Source: Bacteroides coprosuis DSM 18011
GTDB taxonomy: Bacteria; Bacteroidota; Bacteroidia; Bacteroidales; Bacteroidaceae
Reading direction: 5' to 3'
NCBI GenBank assembly: GCA_000212915.1
Contig: CM001167.1
Span: 1,666,780 to 1,730,779 of the forward strand
DNA: 64,000 nucleotides
Each line of letters starts with the position of its first letter. Within the stretch, counting starts at the first letter, position 1. This document shows positions 44,056 through 53,571 of this stretch, in pieces. The notes beneath the pieces were generated by a model. That model was not told where the DNA came from, did no database searches, and was given only the letters and a program-made list of their open reading frames with translations. Both the position numbers and the translations under genes were made by a program.

Positions 44056-44238
44056 TCATATTGCAATCACTATTCTTGGGTATTTAATGATAATTATTGA
44101 TTCTATCATGCTTTTATTGGAATAGTTGTTTCTTATAAGTATTTCTGACTTCGTTTTCTGGGATGGGTTTCCATGGGCTAGAATAATTGTGAATCCCAAT
44201 ACGGCTAATCCAGCCAATAAATAATGTGAGATTTTCAT
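44056..44238 (-). CDS. Possible small exported or membrane protein
   Basis: 60 residues. It opens with a plausible signal or membrane segment (MKISHYLLAGLAVLGFTIIL) after an AT-rich leader typical of the organism, then loses any clear character. A second frame of 77 residues overlaps it (44114-44347). A frameshifted or decaying small gene is equally possible. Low confidence. Confidence 0.35.
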   Translation of the reverse strand: MKISHYLLAGLAVLGFTIILAHGNPSQKTKSEILIRNNYSNKSMIESIIIIKYPRIVIAI

Positions 44239-44585
44239 AATTAAATAATTTAATATTAAACAATACCTTTTTTATCGAAAACAGGAGTTCAACTTCAAAT
44301 TGAAGTCTCATTGTTTTTTGTTTGATGTAAAAATAAGTATTGAACAATACATCACACTATCTATTTTGGGACAAGAAATATCGAATATGTGCAGGGGTGC
44401 TATTATTTAACAATTAAATATTGAAAGTGAGTATAAATATGTAATTAAATTCCATATTTAGCTATTTTGCTGTATAAATATAGGCAAAAGGTTTGGTATG
44501 TTGAATGAAATGAGTTTAGAACCGAGAGTTTTTTCACTCGACTGTGAAAGGTGTTTCTATACATTTAAATGGAGATTAAGATTAT

Positions 44586-44663
44586 GACACCGACATGATG
44601 ATACGATGACACCGACATGATGATACTTTGACACCGATAAAAGAGTCTTATGACTAGGTTATC
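44586..44663 (+). repeat. 22-bp-period array, locus 3
   Basis: Cores GACACCGACATG at 44586 and 44608, GACACCGATAAA at 44630 and second-type GACTAGGTTATC at 44652, each 22 bases apart. Linkers are 10 bases (ATGATACGAT, ATGATACTTT, AGAGTCTTAT). This is the clearest copy. Confidence 0.88.
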
Positions 44664-44744
44664 CAATAAGTTGTTGAATAGGATAGGTGAGAAGATACAG
44701 AAATAGAAGATTTTGATGATAATGAGATAATGTATAAATATAAC

Positions 44745-44777
44745 AATGCGAGATGCTTTTTTTAGGCATCTCGCATT
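44745..44777 (-). terminator. Terminator of the metallophosphoesterase gene
   Basis: Perfect 12-bp stem AATGCGAGATGC / GCATCTCGCATT with a 9-base loop, 17 bases past the stop. Confidence 0.75.
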
Positions 44778-44793
44778 ATGACAGAGAAGAATT

Positions 44794-45807
44794 TTATTTT
44801 TTTATTTCAGGGAAGTCCGAAGGATAGTTGATGATTTGTGAAACACCATTTAAAGTCCGTATCCATGTTTTGAAATCATCTTTGCCCTCGGTGATTTCTA
44901 TGATTCTGGCTCCATTTCCCGTTAGATTATTGTACACGGTTTCTCCTCCAGAGTATCTTCCGTAGGCAAGAAGTACATTATGCCACTTTGTGCAAAAATC
45001 GTTATCGTGATCATGGCCCACAAAGATTCCTTTTATATCATCCTGTTCTTTTATTGTACTAAACAAACCCGAATTGAGCTGTGGGCAACAGATGTCTTCT
45101 TTGAAATTGCCTTTTAATTGATCTTTCACTTTTAGAGTAGCTTCCTTAAATTCGGGCGTTGGGATGTGGAAGAACGCCAAAGAGAATAGGGGCTTGTTAT
45201 TATTTTTTTTCGTAAACTGCTGACTTGTTTTTCGGTACCAATTGATTTGGTCTAATTTGATATAATCGTATCCTTCAATCCCTTTGATTTGAGAATAGCT
45301 ATGAGAATCAAATACATAGAATACAGCAGATGTCTTTTTAGAATCGCTAGCTTTTATTTCTAGTAGATAATTGGTTACACCCGATAGGTTTTTTGTAGTA
45401 CTTGTGAGGTTGTAGGGTACCTCTTTAATCAGTTTTAATAGCTCTTCCCTAGAAAAACCCTGCTCATCATCGTGATTGCCATAAGTTATTGCGAGAGGAA
45501 TTTTTCGAGAAGAAAGAGCATACATCACAGTAAGCATACTCTTATCTCCAGGTTTTCCAAAAATAAGATCGCCTGTAACCATAATTAAATCAGGCTCTTC
45601 TAGATCTATTATTTTAAGAATGCGTTCAAGAGCTTTCTCAGAACTCTTGTCTTGATAAACATAGTGGATATCGGTCAATTGAACGATTTTGAACTTCCCG
45701 TTTTTGTTAAATTGCAAGGTCGGTTGTTTGGCTTCAGCCCCAAAAGAGGAGAGTAGTAAACCAAGAATAAGTAGAATCTGTGAGTAAATCTTCGTATGTG
45801 TTTTCAT
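44794..45807 (-). CDS. Secreted metallophosphoesterase (calcineurin-like)
   Basis: 337 residues with a cleavable signal peptide (SSFGAEAK). The five metallophosphoesterase motifs are present: QLTDIHY, VTGDLIFG, TYGNHDDE, FFHIPTPE and GHDHDNDF. It probably removes phosphate from phosphoesters in the periplasm; resemblance is to the purple acid phosphatase-like Bacteroides enzymes. The -7 element TATCTTTG (45847-45840, minus strand) is exact, without a clear -33. Confidence 0.9.
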   Translation of the reverse strand: MKTHTKIYSQILLILGLLLSSFGAEAKQPTLQFNKNGKFKIVQLTDIHYVYQDKSSEKALERILKIIDLEEPDLIMVTGDLIFGKPGDKSMLTVMYALSSRKIPLAITYGNHDDEQGFSREELLKLIKEVPYNLTSTTKNLSGVTNYLLEIKASDSKKTSAVFYVFDSHSYSQIKGIEGYDYIKLDQINWYRKTSQQFTKKNNNKPLFSLAFFHIPTPEFKEATLKVKDQLKGNFKEDICCPQLNSGLFSTIKEQDDIKGIFVGHDHDNDFCTKWHNVLLAYGRYSGGETVYNNLTGNGARIIEITEGKDDFKTWIRTLNGVSQIINYPSDFPEIKK

Positions 45808-45890
45808 AAAAAGCTTATTATTAGTATTTCTGAATATTTCAAAGATACAGTCTTTTTATGGGTTTGGCTTATTATGCTGATAAATATTCG

Positions 45891-45921
45891 GTTGAAAATT
45901 GTTCTTTTTTCTGTATATTTG
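45891..45921 (+). promoter_or_regulatory. Promoter of the men operon
   Basis: -33 GTTG (45891-45894, one mismatch), a 19-base spacer and an exact -7 TATATTTG (45914-45921). The leader would be about 140 bases. Confidence 0.6.
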
Positions 45922-46066
45922 AGATTGTTAAAAATATCGGGATATACCTTATTTCTCCTCATCAGAGGGGAGCTAGTGGCTTACTCGATTATATTTCAAT
46001 AGGTCAAAGGGTTATCTCTCTCTATGGAGAGCTATAAATCTTATTCGGCCCTTAAAAAATGAAGTA

Positions 46067-47299
46067 ATGGATTACAAATTATTAGTTCTTGATGTAGATG
46101 GTACGCTTTTAAATGAAGAAGGTGTAATAAGTAAGCGTACTCTGGCTGCTCTTCGTAAAGCACAGCAGATGGGTGTTGTTATTGCTTTGGCTTCAGGTAG
46201 ACCATTGCATGGATTGCTACCGATTGTCCAACATCTAGACTTAGATAAATATGGTGGTTATATATTAGCTTATAATGGTGCTCAAATATTGAATGCCAAA
46301 ACGGATAAAATAATTCTTTCCCAATCTATCGAGAAAGAGGTGTTTCCGTTTATCGAGAAAGAAGCCAATAAGCACAATATGGCAATCTTTACTTATAATG
46401 AATCTCAGGTGCTTACGAATGATGCTTCCAATCCTTATATTATAAAAGAAGCTCGTATTAATAATATGGAGGTACAAGAATTTAAACCTCTATCTCTAGC
46501 CATAGATTTTAATCCTCACAAATGCATTATGGTAAATGATGACCTTTCAGAAATAATGAAGTTGGAGGAAGAATTTAAGATGAGACTAGATGGGGTAATG
46601 AATGTTTTTCGTACCGAACCCTATTTTTTGGAAATAGTACCCGAGTTGATAGATAAATCCAATGCACTAGGTGTACTTCTTGAAACTTTACATATTAGTG
46701 CAAAAGAAGCTATCGTGATAGGAAATGGAGTAGCTGATTACTCTATGATTCAGATGGCTGGCTTGGGTGTAGCTATGGGAAATGCTACTGATTCAGTAAA
46801 GAGATGTGCTGATGTAGTTACAGAAAGCAATAATGAAGATGGCATTGCACTCATTGTAGAAGAGTACATTCTCTCTCAAGTAAGTGTTGCTGATATCAAC
46901 TTAGAACTTCTCAATGAAAGAGGAAAGCATGCACTTATGGGTAACCTCGGTATTCAATATACTTATGCTGCCGATGGTAGAATTGAAGCCACAATGCCTG
47001 TTGATGAGCGAACACGACAACCTTTTGGTATCTTGCACGGTGGTGCTACATTGGCCTTGGCAGAAACCATAGCTGGTTTGGGGTCGATGGTTATTGTAGA
47101 GCCCGATGAGATTGTAGTAGGAATGCAAGTGAGTGGTAATCATATCTCTTCTGCACACGAAGGTGATACCGTACGTGCCGTAGCAACGATTATTCACCGA
47201 GGAAGATCTTCACATATTTGGAATATTGATGTATTTACTTCAACAGATAAGCTCGTTTCGTCCATCCGTGTAATGAATAGTATTTTAAAGAAAAGATGA
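46067..47299 (+). CDS. HAD-IIB domain fused to a hotdog thioesterase (MenI-like)
   Basis: 410 residues. Residues ~1-270 are a Cof-type HAD phosphatase: Asp9 and Asp11 in LDVDGTLL, ASGRP and Lys197. However, motif IV reads GNGVAD (219-224) instead of the GDxxND form, so a metal-binding Asp is Asn220. Residues ~272-410 are a PaaI/MenI-type hotdog thioesterase (FGILHGGATLALAETIAGLG, Glu333). As the first gene of the men operon, the hotdog half probably hydrolyses 1,4-dihydroxynaphthoyl-CoA. The stop overlaps the menF start by 4 bases. Confidence 0.88.
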   Translation: MDYKLLVLDVDGTLLNEEGVISKRTLAALRKAQQMGVVIALASGRPLHGLLPIVQHLDLDKYGGYILAYNGAQILNAKTDKIILSQSIEKEVFPFIEKEANKHNMAIFTYNESQVLTNDASNPYIIKEARINNMEVQEFKPLSLAIDFNPHKCIMVNDDLSEIMKLEEEFKMRLDGVMNVFRTEPYFLEIVPELIDKSNALGVLLETLHISAKEAIVIGNGVADYSMIQMAGLGVAMGNATDSVKRCADVVTESNNEDGIALIVEEYILSQVSVADINLELLNERGKHALMGNLGIQYTYAADGRIEATMPVDERTRQPFGILHGGATLALAETIAGLGSMVIVEPDEIVVGMQVSGNHISSAHEGDTVRAVATIIHRGRSSHIWNIDVFTSTDKLVSSIRVMNSILKKR

Positions 47300-48390
47300 T
47301 CCAGATAAACGACGAACATCTTTATATTCTAGATCAACTTATTGCGAAGAAGCAACTTTTTGCCGCCTATAAGATGCCTCAATCTGATACTTGGCATTTT
47401 GTAATGCAAGAGTCTGGTCATCCTCAGTTGCTGACAGATTTGTCTCAACTAAACGAGGAGGAGGGGTATGTGATAGCCCCTTTTCAAGTTTCTGAAGGCT
47501 TGCCCATTGTGTTACTTCATATAGATAGAAGAACTCTTCCTAGCCGGGAGGAGCTTGAAAAGTATCCGATAAGAACACTACCTACAGAAAAGGTAGAAGA
47601 CTTTTTATTGGAGGGAGAGATGAAACAAAAATACAAAGATTGTTTTGATTCCTTTATGCAACCATTGCAGGAAAATACGATGGCTAAGCTCGTTTTGTCA
47701 AGACATCGTGTTCAGAAAAAAGAGAAAGATTTATCTCTGGCAAAAGCCTTTGAAATGGCTTGTAATAGTTACCCCAATGGATATGTTTACTTGGTGCATA
47801 CTCCACAAACAGGAGTTTGGATGGGTAGTACGCCCGAGATTATTCTTGCTGGTAAAAAGCAATATTGGCAAACAGTAGCTTTGGCCGGTACCAAACCTTA
47901 TGTAGAAGGTAAAGCTCCTTTGTGGGATGCAAAAAACAGAAGAGAGCAAGATTTAGTAGCTCAGTATGTTCAGCATCAGCTGAATGCCTTTGGTATTGAA
48001 CCAGAGATTGAGGGTCCTGTTAATATTAAGGCTGCTCAAGTGGTTCATCTTGTGTCTCATTTCTCGTTTCAGCTTGAGCAGAATAATAGATTAGGAGATT
48101 TATTAAAACTACTACATCCTACACCAGCAGTTTGTGGACTACCTAAGGAAGAAGCCTATCGTTTTATCTTAGAAAATGAGCATCATAATCGTAAATATTA
48201 TTCTGGTTTTATCGGTGAGCTTTCTCCTTATGAAACCACTAATTTATTTGTTAACTTAAGGTGTATGCAAATTCATTCAAAAAGTTATACCTTGTATGCT
48301 GGTGGAGGATTATTATCCTCTTCTATACTTGATGAAGAATGGCAAGAGACTGAAAATAAAATGCAAACGATGAGGGCTCTTTTGCAGTGA
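47296..48390 (+). CDS. menF: Isochorismate synthase
   Basis: 364 residues, chorismate-binding fold. It turns chorismate into isochorismate, the first menaquinone step. Conserved blocks are MAKLVLSRH, MGSTPEIIL, LAGTKPY and TPAVCGLPKEEAYRFI, then YYSGFIGEL. It is shorter than E. coli MenF (431), lacking part of the N-terminus. It overlaps the fused HAD-hotdog gene by ATGA, and menD follows 23 bases later. Confidence 0.92.
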   Translation: MIQINDEHLYILDQLIAKKQLFAAYKMPQSDTWHFVMQESGHPQLLTDLSQLNEEEGYVIAPFQVSEGLPIVLLHIDRRTLPSREELEKYPIRTLPTEKVEDFLLEGEMKQKYKDCFDSFMQPLQENTMAKLVLSRHRVQKKEKDLSLAKAFEMACNSYPNGYVYLVHTPQTGVWMGSTPEIILAGKKQYWQTVALAGTKPYVEGKAPLWDAKNRREQDLVAQYVQHQLNAFGIEPEIEGPVNIKAAQVVHLVSHFSFQLEQNNRLGDLLKLLHPTPAVCGLPKEEAYRFILENEHHNRKYYSGFIGELSPYETTNLFVNLRCMQIHSKSYTLYAGGGLLSSSILDEEWQETENKMQTMRALLQ

Positions 48391-48413
48391 AACCCTATAA
48401 TAATTGAGGAGTA

Positions 48414-50081
48414 ATGTATTCAGATAAAAAAAATATTCAAGAATTAGTAGCTCTACTTGAGGCTCATAAAGTGCGAAAGATAGTACTGTGTCCAGGAAGT
48501 AGAAATGCACCTATTGTGCAGACGATAGTGAATCATTCGTATTTTAGTTGTACTTCTGTTACAGATGAGCGTAGTGCTGCATATATTGCTTTAGGACTGG
48601 CTTTGAATGGAGGAGAACCTGTGGCTGTATGTTGTACCTCGGGAACAGCATTGCTTAATATGCACCCAGCTGTAGCTGAGGCTTATTATCAGCAGGTACC
48701 TCTAGTTGTAATTTCAGCCGACCGACCAGAAGCTTGGATTGGACAGATGGATGGACAAACGATTCCTCAGCCCAATGCTTTTGGTAAATTAGTGAAATCA
48801 TCTGTCAATCTCCCTGAGGTAAAAAGTGATGAGGATAAGTGGTATTGCAATCGCTTAATTAATGAAGCTCTGCTCGAACTTTATCATCATGGGAGAGGTC
48901 CAGTACATATCAATGTACCTATCTCAGAACCACTCTTTAATTTTAATACTACAGAATTACCTTCAGTTCGAGTGATAACTCGCTATGAGGGGCTGAATAT
49001 GTACAATAGAGAGTATGATGATTTAATAGAAAAACTCAATGGATACTCCAAACGTATGATGATTGCTGGTCAGCAAATGATGATTTATATGTTTGAAAAA
49101 CGTACAGGGAAAGCTTTACAAAGAAACTTTGTGTGGCTATCAGAGTATTTAAGCAATAAAACAACACCAGGTCAATCTATTACTAATTTTGATGCCTTAC
49201 TCTATACCTTAGAAGAGAAAGAACTACCTAGGTATCAACCCGAATTGATCATTACATACGGTGGGCATGTGGTCTCAAAGCGATTGAAGAACTTCTTGCG
49301 AAAATATCCGCCTAAGGAACATTGGCATGTATCAGCAGATGGAGAGGTAGTCGATTTATTTGGTAGTCTAACTACGATAATCGAAATCAGTCCATTTGAG
49401 TTCTTAGATCGTATCGCACCTTATTTATTAGATGTGAAGCCAGATTATACACAACTTTGGGAGAGTAAATCGAAAACAATAAAAGAACCTGAGCTTACTT
49501 ACTCTAGTTGTGGAGTGATTGGTCAGCTAATGAAAACGATGAGTACGCCTTCCGTTTTGCATCTAGCAAATAGTTCGGCTGTGCGCTATGCTCAACTTTT
49601 TAAACTTCTACCCGATGTGGATTTATGTTGTAATAGGGGTACAAACGGAATAGAAGGTTCACTTTCTACAGCAATAGGTTATTCACTAGCTTCGGATAAA
49701 CTCAACTATGTAGTAATTGGCGATTTGAGTTTCTTCTATGATATGAATGCGATCTGGAGTGCAAATTATGGCTCTAATCTTCGTATCCTATTACTGAATA
49801 ATGGAGGAGGAGAAATATTTAAAGCTCTGCGCATGAACCTAACAGGAAAATCGGAGAAGTATGTTAGAGCTACTCATGCCACGAAAGCAGAAGGTTGGGC
49901 CAAAGAAAGAGGATTTGAATATCTATCGGCCCAGAATCAAGAAGAGCTGGATCAGGTTTTATCCGCTTTCAATGATCCGAATATCAATCAAACAAAACCT
50001 ATGTTTTTAGAAGTATTTACAGATACCGATAAAGACGTAGCCGATTATATATCATATTATCATTCATTAAAAAACAAATAG
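48414..50081 (+). CDS. menD: SEPHCHC synthase (2-succinyl-5-enolpyruvyl-6-hydroxy-3-cyclohexene-1-carboxylate synthase)
   Basis: 555 residues, thiamine-diphosphate enzyme. It couples isochorismate with 2-oxoglutarate. Visible blocks are [44 protein letters not shown] and the ThDP/Mg site [15 protein letters not shown] with [10 protein letters not shown]. Full length. It sits between menF and menB. Confidence 0.95.
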   Translation: MYSDKKNIQELVALLEAHKVRKIVLCPGSRNAPIVQTIVNHSYFSCTSVTDERSAAYIALGLALNGGEPVAVCCTSGTALLNMHPAVAEAYYQQVPLVVISADRPEAWIGQMDGQTIPQPNAFGKLVKSSVNLPEVKSDEDKWYCNRLINEALLELYHHGRGPVHINVPISEPLFNFNTTELPSVRVITRYEGLNMYNREYDDLIEKLNGYSKRMMIAGQQMMIYMFEKRTGKALQRNFVWLSEYLSNKTTPGQSITNFDALLYTLEEKELPRYQPELIITYGGHVVSKRLKNFLRKYPPKEHWHVSADGEVVDLFGSLTTIIEISPFEFLDRIAPYLLDVKPDYTQLWESKSKTIKEPELTYSSCGVIGQLMKTMSTPSVLHLANSSAVRYAQLFKLLPDVDLCCNRGTNGIEGSLSTAIGYSLASDKLNYVVIGDLSFFYDMNAIWSANYGSNLRILLLNNGGGEIFKALRMNLTGKSEKYVRATHATKAEGWAKERGFEYLSAQNQEELDQVLSAFNDPNINQTKPMFLEVFTDTDKDVADYISYYHSLKNK

Positions 50082-50085
50082 AGAT

Positions 50086-50910
50086 ATGTCTACTAAAAGA
50101 GAATGGAAAACTATTAAGGAATACGAAGATATTCTTTTTGAATTTTACAATGGGATTGCTCGAATAACTATAAATAGAGAACGTTACCGTAATGCATTTA
50201 CTCCACAAACCACATGGGAGATGAGTGATGCCATGCGCATTTGTCGTGAAGAACAAGCTATCAATGTGATTGTATTTACTGGTGCTGGTGATAAAGCATT
50301 TTGCTCGGGTGGAGATCAAAATGTAAAAGGTAGAGGGGGATACATTGGAAAAGATGGCGTACCTCGTTTGAGTGTACTTGATGTGCAAAAGCAAATTCGT
50401 TCTATTCCTAAACCTGTAATAGCTGCTGTAAACGGGTATGCTATAGGGGGTGGTCATGTATTGCACGTAGTATGCGATTTATCTATTGCTTCAGAAAATG
50501 CTCGATTTGGACAAACGGGTCCTCGTGTAGGTAGCTTTGATGCTGGTTTTGGAGCTTCTTACTTAGCTAGAGTAGTGGGTCAGAAGAAAACACGTGAAAT
50601 TTGGTTCTTATGTCGCCAATACGATGCACAACAAGCACTAGATATGGGTTTGGTAAATACAGTAGTACCTTTAGAACAGCTAGAAGATGAGTATGTAAAA
50701 TGGGCAGAAGAAATGATGCTACTTAGTCCGCTTGCTCTTCGTATGATCAAAGCGGGATTGAATGCAGAACTAGATGGTCAATCGGGTATTCAAGAATTGG
50801 CAGGAGATGCTACATTACTCTATTATTTAACAGACGAAGCACAAGAAGGAAAGAATGCTTTCTTAGAAAAACGTAAACCAAACTTTGATCAATATCCTAA
50901 ATTTCCCTAA
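50086..50910 (+). CDS. menB: 1,4-Dihydroxy-2-naphthoyl-CoA synthase
   Basis: 274 residues, crotonase fold. It cyclises O-succinylbenzoyl-CoA. Oxyanion and active-site blocks are [51 protein letters not shown] and [15 protein letters not shown]. It starts 4 bases after menD. Confidence 0.95.
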   Translation: MSTKREWKTIKEYEDILFEFYNGIARITINRERYRNAFTPQTTWEMSDAMRICREEQAINVIVFTGAGDKAFCSGGDQNVKGRGGYIGKDGVPRLSVLDVQKQIRSIPKPVIAAVNGYAIGGGHVLHVVCDLSIASENARFGQTGPRVGSFDAGFGASYLARVVGQKKTREIWFLCRQYDAQQALDMGLVNTVVPLEQLEDEYVKWAEEMMLLSPLALRMIKAGLNAELDGQSGIQELAGDATLLYYLTDEAQEGKNAFLEKRKPNFDQYPKFP

Positions 50911-50943
50911 ATTAGACACATTTGAGAAAAGTGAGTTTTATAT

Positions 50944-51996
50944 ATGTCTATAAAAATTAAAATACTACCTCGGTTGCTCCATTTTAAGCAACCCGCAGGT
51001 ACATCAAGAGGAGTATATACTATACGGAAAGTGTGGTATATACTCCTTTCCAATGCAGCCAATCCGGAGTTGTATGGTTATGGAGAGTGTGCACCCTTGC
51101 CCGATCTAAGTTGTGATGCCCTGCCCGATTACGAAGATAAATTGAGATTATTTGCTCAAAAATTTACAGAAAGAAATAATTTTGATTGGGAAGAGTTGAG
51201 AAATTATCCTTCTATGTTGTTTGGTTTCGAAACTGCTTTACAACATTATCAAAGGCAGTCTTTGCAACTGTGGGATACACCCTTTGCTCGAGGTGAAGAA
51301 GGTATTCCTATAAATGGATTGATCTGGATGGGCTCTTATGAAAAGATGTATCAACAAATTCAGAAGAAAATAAGGAAGGGTTTTCGCTTGATCAAACTAA
51401 AGATTGGTGCAATAGACTTTGAGGAGGAGTTGCGATTACTAACTTATATTCGTGAACATTTCTCTAAGGAACAAATGGAACTGCGAGTAGATGCTAATGG
51501 AGCTTTTAGTACTACTGATGCTCTTTCAAAATTAGAAAGATTGGCTCAGCTAGAGATACATTCTATTGAGCAACCCATAAAAGCAGGTCAGTGGAAAGAA
51601 ATGGCTAGGCTAACTGCTCAAACTCCTTTACCGATTGCTTTGGACGAAGAATTGATAGGAATAAATACCTTAGACGAGAAAAAAGCTCTTCTAGATATGA
51701 TTCGGCCTCAATATATTATCTTAAAACCTTCATTGCATGGAGGTATAGTAGGTTGTGAGGAGTGGATTAAGGAAGCTGAAGCTCGAAATATAGGTTGGTG
51801 GATCACCTCTGCCTTAGAATCAAATATAGGATTAAATGCTATTGCTCAGTGGACAGCAACACTTCATCCTACACTACCTCAAGGCTTAGGCACCGGTATG
51901 CTATTTGAAGATAATATTGAGATTCCCCTCGAAATACGTGAAGATCAGCTTTGGTTTAATCCCAATAAACCTGATACAATTTGCATAGACTCATGA
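50944..51996 (+). CDS. menC: O-succinylbenzoate synthase
   Basis: 350 residues, enolase superfamily. It dehydrates SHCHC to O-succinylbenzoate. Barrel motifs are LIKLKIGAID (catalytic Lys), LRVDANGAF (metal Asp), SIEQPI (metal Glu), ALDEELIG and LKPSLHGG (second Lys). It overlaps menE by 16 bases. No menH is found in the cluster, although menC needs its product. Confidence 0.93.
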   Translation: MSIKIKILPRLLHFKQPAGTSRGVYTIRKVWYILLSNAANPELYGYGECAPLPDLSCDALPDYEDKLRLFAQKFTERNNFDWEELRNYPSMLFGFETALQHYQRQSLQLWDTPFARGEEGIPINGLIWMGSYEKMYQQIQKKIRKGFRLIKLKIGAIDFEEELRLLTYIREHFSKEQMELRVDANGAFSTTDALSKLERLAQLEIHSIEQPIKAGQWKEMARLTAQTPLPIALDEELIGINTLDEKKALLDMIRPQYIILKPSLHGGIVGCEEWIKEAEARNIGWWITSALESNIGLNAIAQWTATLHPTLPQGLGTGMLFEDNIEIPLEIREDQLWFNPNKPDTICIDS

Positions 51997-53087
51997 ATCA
52001 AGGAATCCGTCTGAATGGTACTTTCTACCGTTCCACCCAATTAGATGATTTTATACATACGGCTATAAGTAAGGAGGACAAGATATTCTATAAAGAAGTT
52101 GTAGGCTTCCTTCAAGAATGGTTTGACAAGAGTGATGTTGTTTGGGTTCATACTTCGGGTTCAACAGGAACACCTAAGCAGTTGCTAGTCAAGAAAGAGC
52201 ATATGAGAAATAGTGCTCGGGCAACTTGTGATTTTATGAAGTTAAAGGCAGATGATGAAATACTACTTTGTATGCCTGTCAAATACATTGCAGGTAAGAT
52301 GATGTTGGTTCGGGCTGCTGTAGCCAATTTGTCTGTATGGGTTGTAACTCCTTCGGGAAGACCTTTAAAGTCTTTTAGTAAGGTGGTAGACTTTGCCGCT
52401 ATGGTTCCTCTACAAATATTTAACACCTTACAAGTTGAATCTGAGAAGATTAGACTACAAAGAATAAAGCATCTTTTAATAGGAGGAGGTTCAATTGATG
52501 AAGCTATGGCAACAGAGCTACTTCAGTTTCCCCATGGGGTTTATTCTAGTTATGGCATGACAGAAACTGTTTCTCATATTGCCATCAGAGAGCTAAGTGG
52601 AGTAGAAGCTTCAGAGTGGTATTATCCATTTCCTTCCGTAAAGCTATCTCAAACAAATCAAGGCGCTTTAATTATTGATGCACCTTTGGTCTCTGATAGC
52701 CAGTTGATAACTAATGATGTGATAGAATTTAACTCAGATGGAGGCTTCAGAATACTAGGAAGATTGGATAATATTATAAATACGGGCGGTGTAAAGATTC
52801 AGGCAGAGAAAGTAGAACAAAAAATAGAAAACTTAATAGACTGTCCATACGTTGTAACAAGTAGGAGAGATGCTAAATTGGGAGAGGCGGTAACGTTACT
52901 GATTGAGTCGAATTTATGCGATGTATCACAGTTAAAAGAAGCATTAAAAGAACGCTTAACCTCTTACGAACTGCCTAAAGATATCTTTTTAGTGGAGACA
53001 CTTCCGCTGACAGATACTCAGAAGATAAAGCGGGTAGATTGTAAACAATTAGCAGATCAACTGTACCAACAACACAAAACAATTTAA
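51981..53087 (+). CDS. menE: O-succinylbenzoate-CoA ligase
   Basis: 368 residues, AMP-binding ligase. ATP-binding loop HTSGSTGTPKQL, YSSYGMTET and the GRLDNIINTGGVKIQ hinge are present. It is shorter than E. coli MenE (451), with a compact N-terminal domain, which is usual in Bacteroidota. It is the last menaquinone enzyme of this operon; menA and menG are not in the window. Confidence 0.92.
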   Translation: MHRLMNQGIRLNGTFYRSTQLDDFIHTAISKEDKIFYKEVVGFLQEWFDKSDVVWVHTSGSTGTPKQLLVKKEHMRNSARATCDFMKLKADDEILLCMPVKYIAGKMMLVRAAVANLSVWVVTPSGRPLKSFSKVVDFAAMVPLQIFNTLQVESEKIRLQRIKHLLIGGGSIDEAMATELLQFPHGVYSSYGMTETVSHIAIRELSGVEASEWYYPFPSVKLSQTNQGALIIDAPLVSDSQLITNDVIEFNSDGGFRILGRLDNIINTGGVKIQAEKVEQKIENLIDCPYVVTSRRDAKLGEAVTLLIESNLCDVSQLKEALKERLTSYELPKDIFLVETLPLTDTQKIKRVDCKQLADQLYQQHKTI

Positions 53088-53100
53088 GAAGAATGGAGAT

Positions 53101-53562
53101 ATGACAAAGGAACCAATATTAAACGATCATAATAAAGAGGAATATCCTCCTATGCATACAGCAGAACATCTGCTAAATGCTACAATGGTGAAAAAGTTTG
53201 GATGTTCCCGTTCAAGGAATGCTCATATTGAGCGGAAAAAGAGCAAATGTGATTATGAGTTACCTTTAGCTCCAACAGAGGAGCAGATTAAAGAGATAGA
53301 ACAAGAAGTGAATCAAGCGATACAGCAGAATCTACCTGTTACAGCTTGTTTTATGACTCAGGAAGAGGCAAAAGGGTTGGTTGATTTAAGCAAACTTCCC
53401 GAAGACGCCACCCAAACTCTACGAATTGTCCAAATAGGTGATTATGATGTTTGTGCATGCATTGGTAGTCATGTGGAAAATACGTCAGAAATTGGGCGAT
53501 TTATGATATCTTCTCATTCCTATACCGATGGAAAACTACGATTACGATTTAAACTAAAATAA
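53101..53562 (+). CDS. AlaX-type alanyl-tRNA editing protein
   Basis: 153 residues corresponding to the second additional domain of AlaRS. Zinc ligands are visible as HTAEH (H19, H23) and CACIGSH (C120, H124). Stand-alone proteins of this type hydrolyse mischarged Ser- or Gly-tRNA-Ala. It follows menE by 13 bases, so it is probably carried on the men mRNA although unrelated to menaquinone. Confidence 0.9.
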   Translation: MTKEPILNDHNKEEYPPMHTAEHLLNATMVKKFGCSRSRNAHIERKKSKCDYELPLAPTEEQIKEIEQEVNQAIQQNLPVTACFMTQEEAKGLVDLSKLPEDATQTLRIVQIGDYDVCACIGSHVENTSEIGRFMISSHSYTDGKLRLRFKLK

Positions 53563-53571
53563 AATCTTGAT

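Larger units (their letters stand above)
44239..44793. other. Intergenic region with 22-bp array, locus 3
   Basis: 555 bp containing array locus 3 and the terminator of the metallophosphoesterase gene. No gene is convincing. Confidence 0.5.

Noticed and set aside
44114-44347. 77-residue minus-strand frame overlapping the small exported protein candidate
   Set aside because: No recognisable domain and a poor N-terminus; only the frame with the membrane segment was kept, at low confidence.
44586-44663. CRISPR array
   Set aside because: Repeats are only 12 bases, linkers are 10 bases and similar to each other, there are few units, and no cas genes are present.
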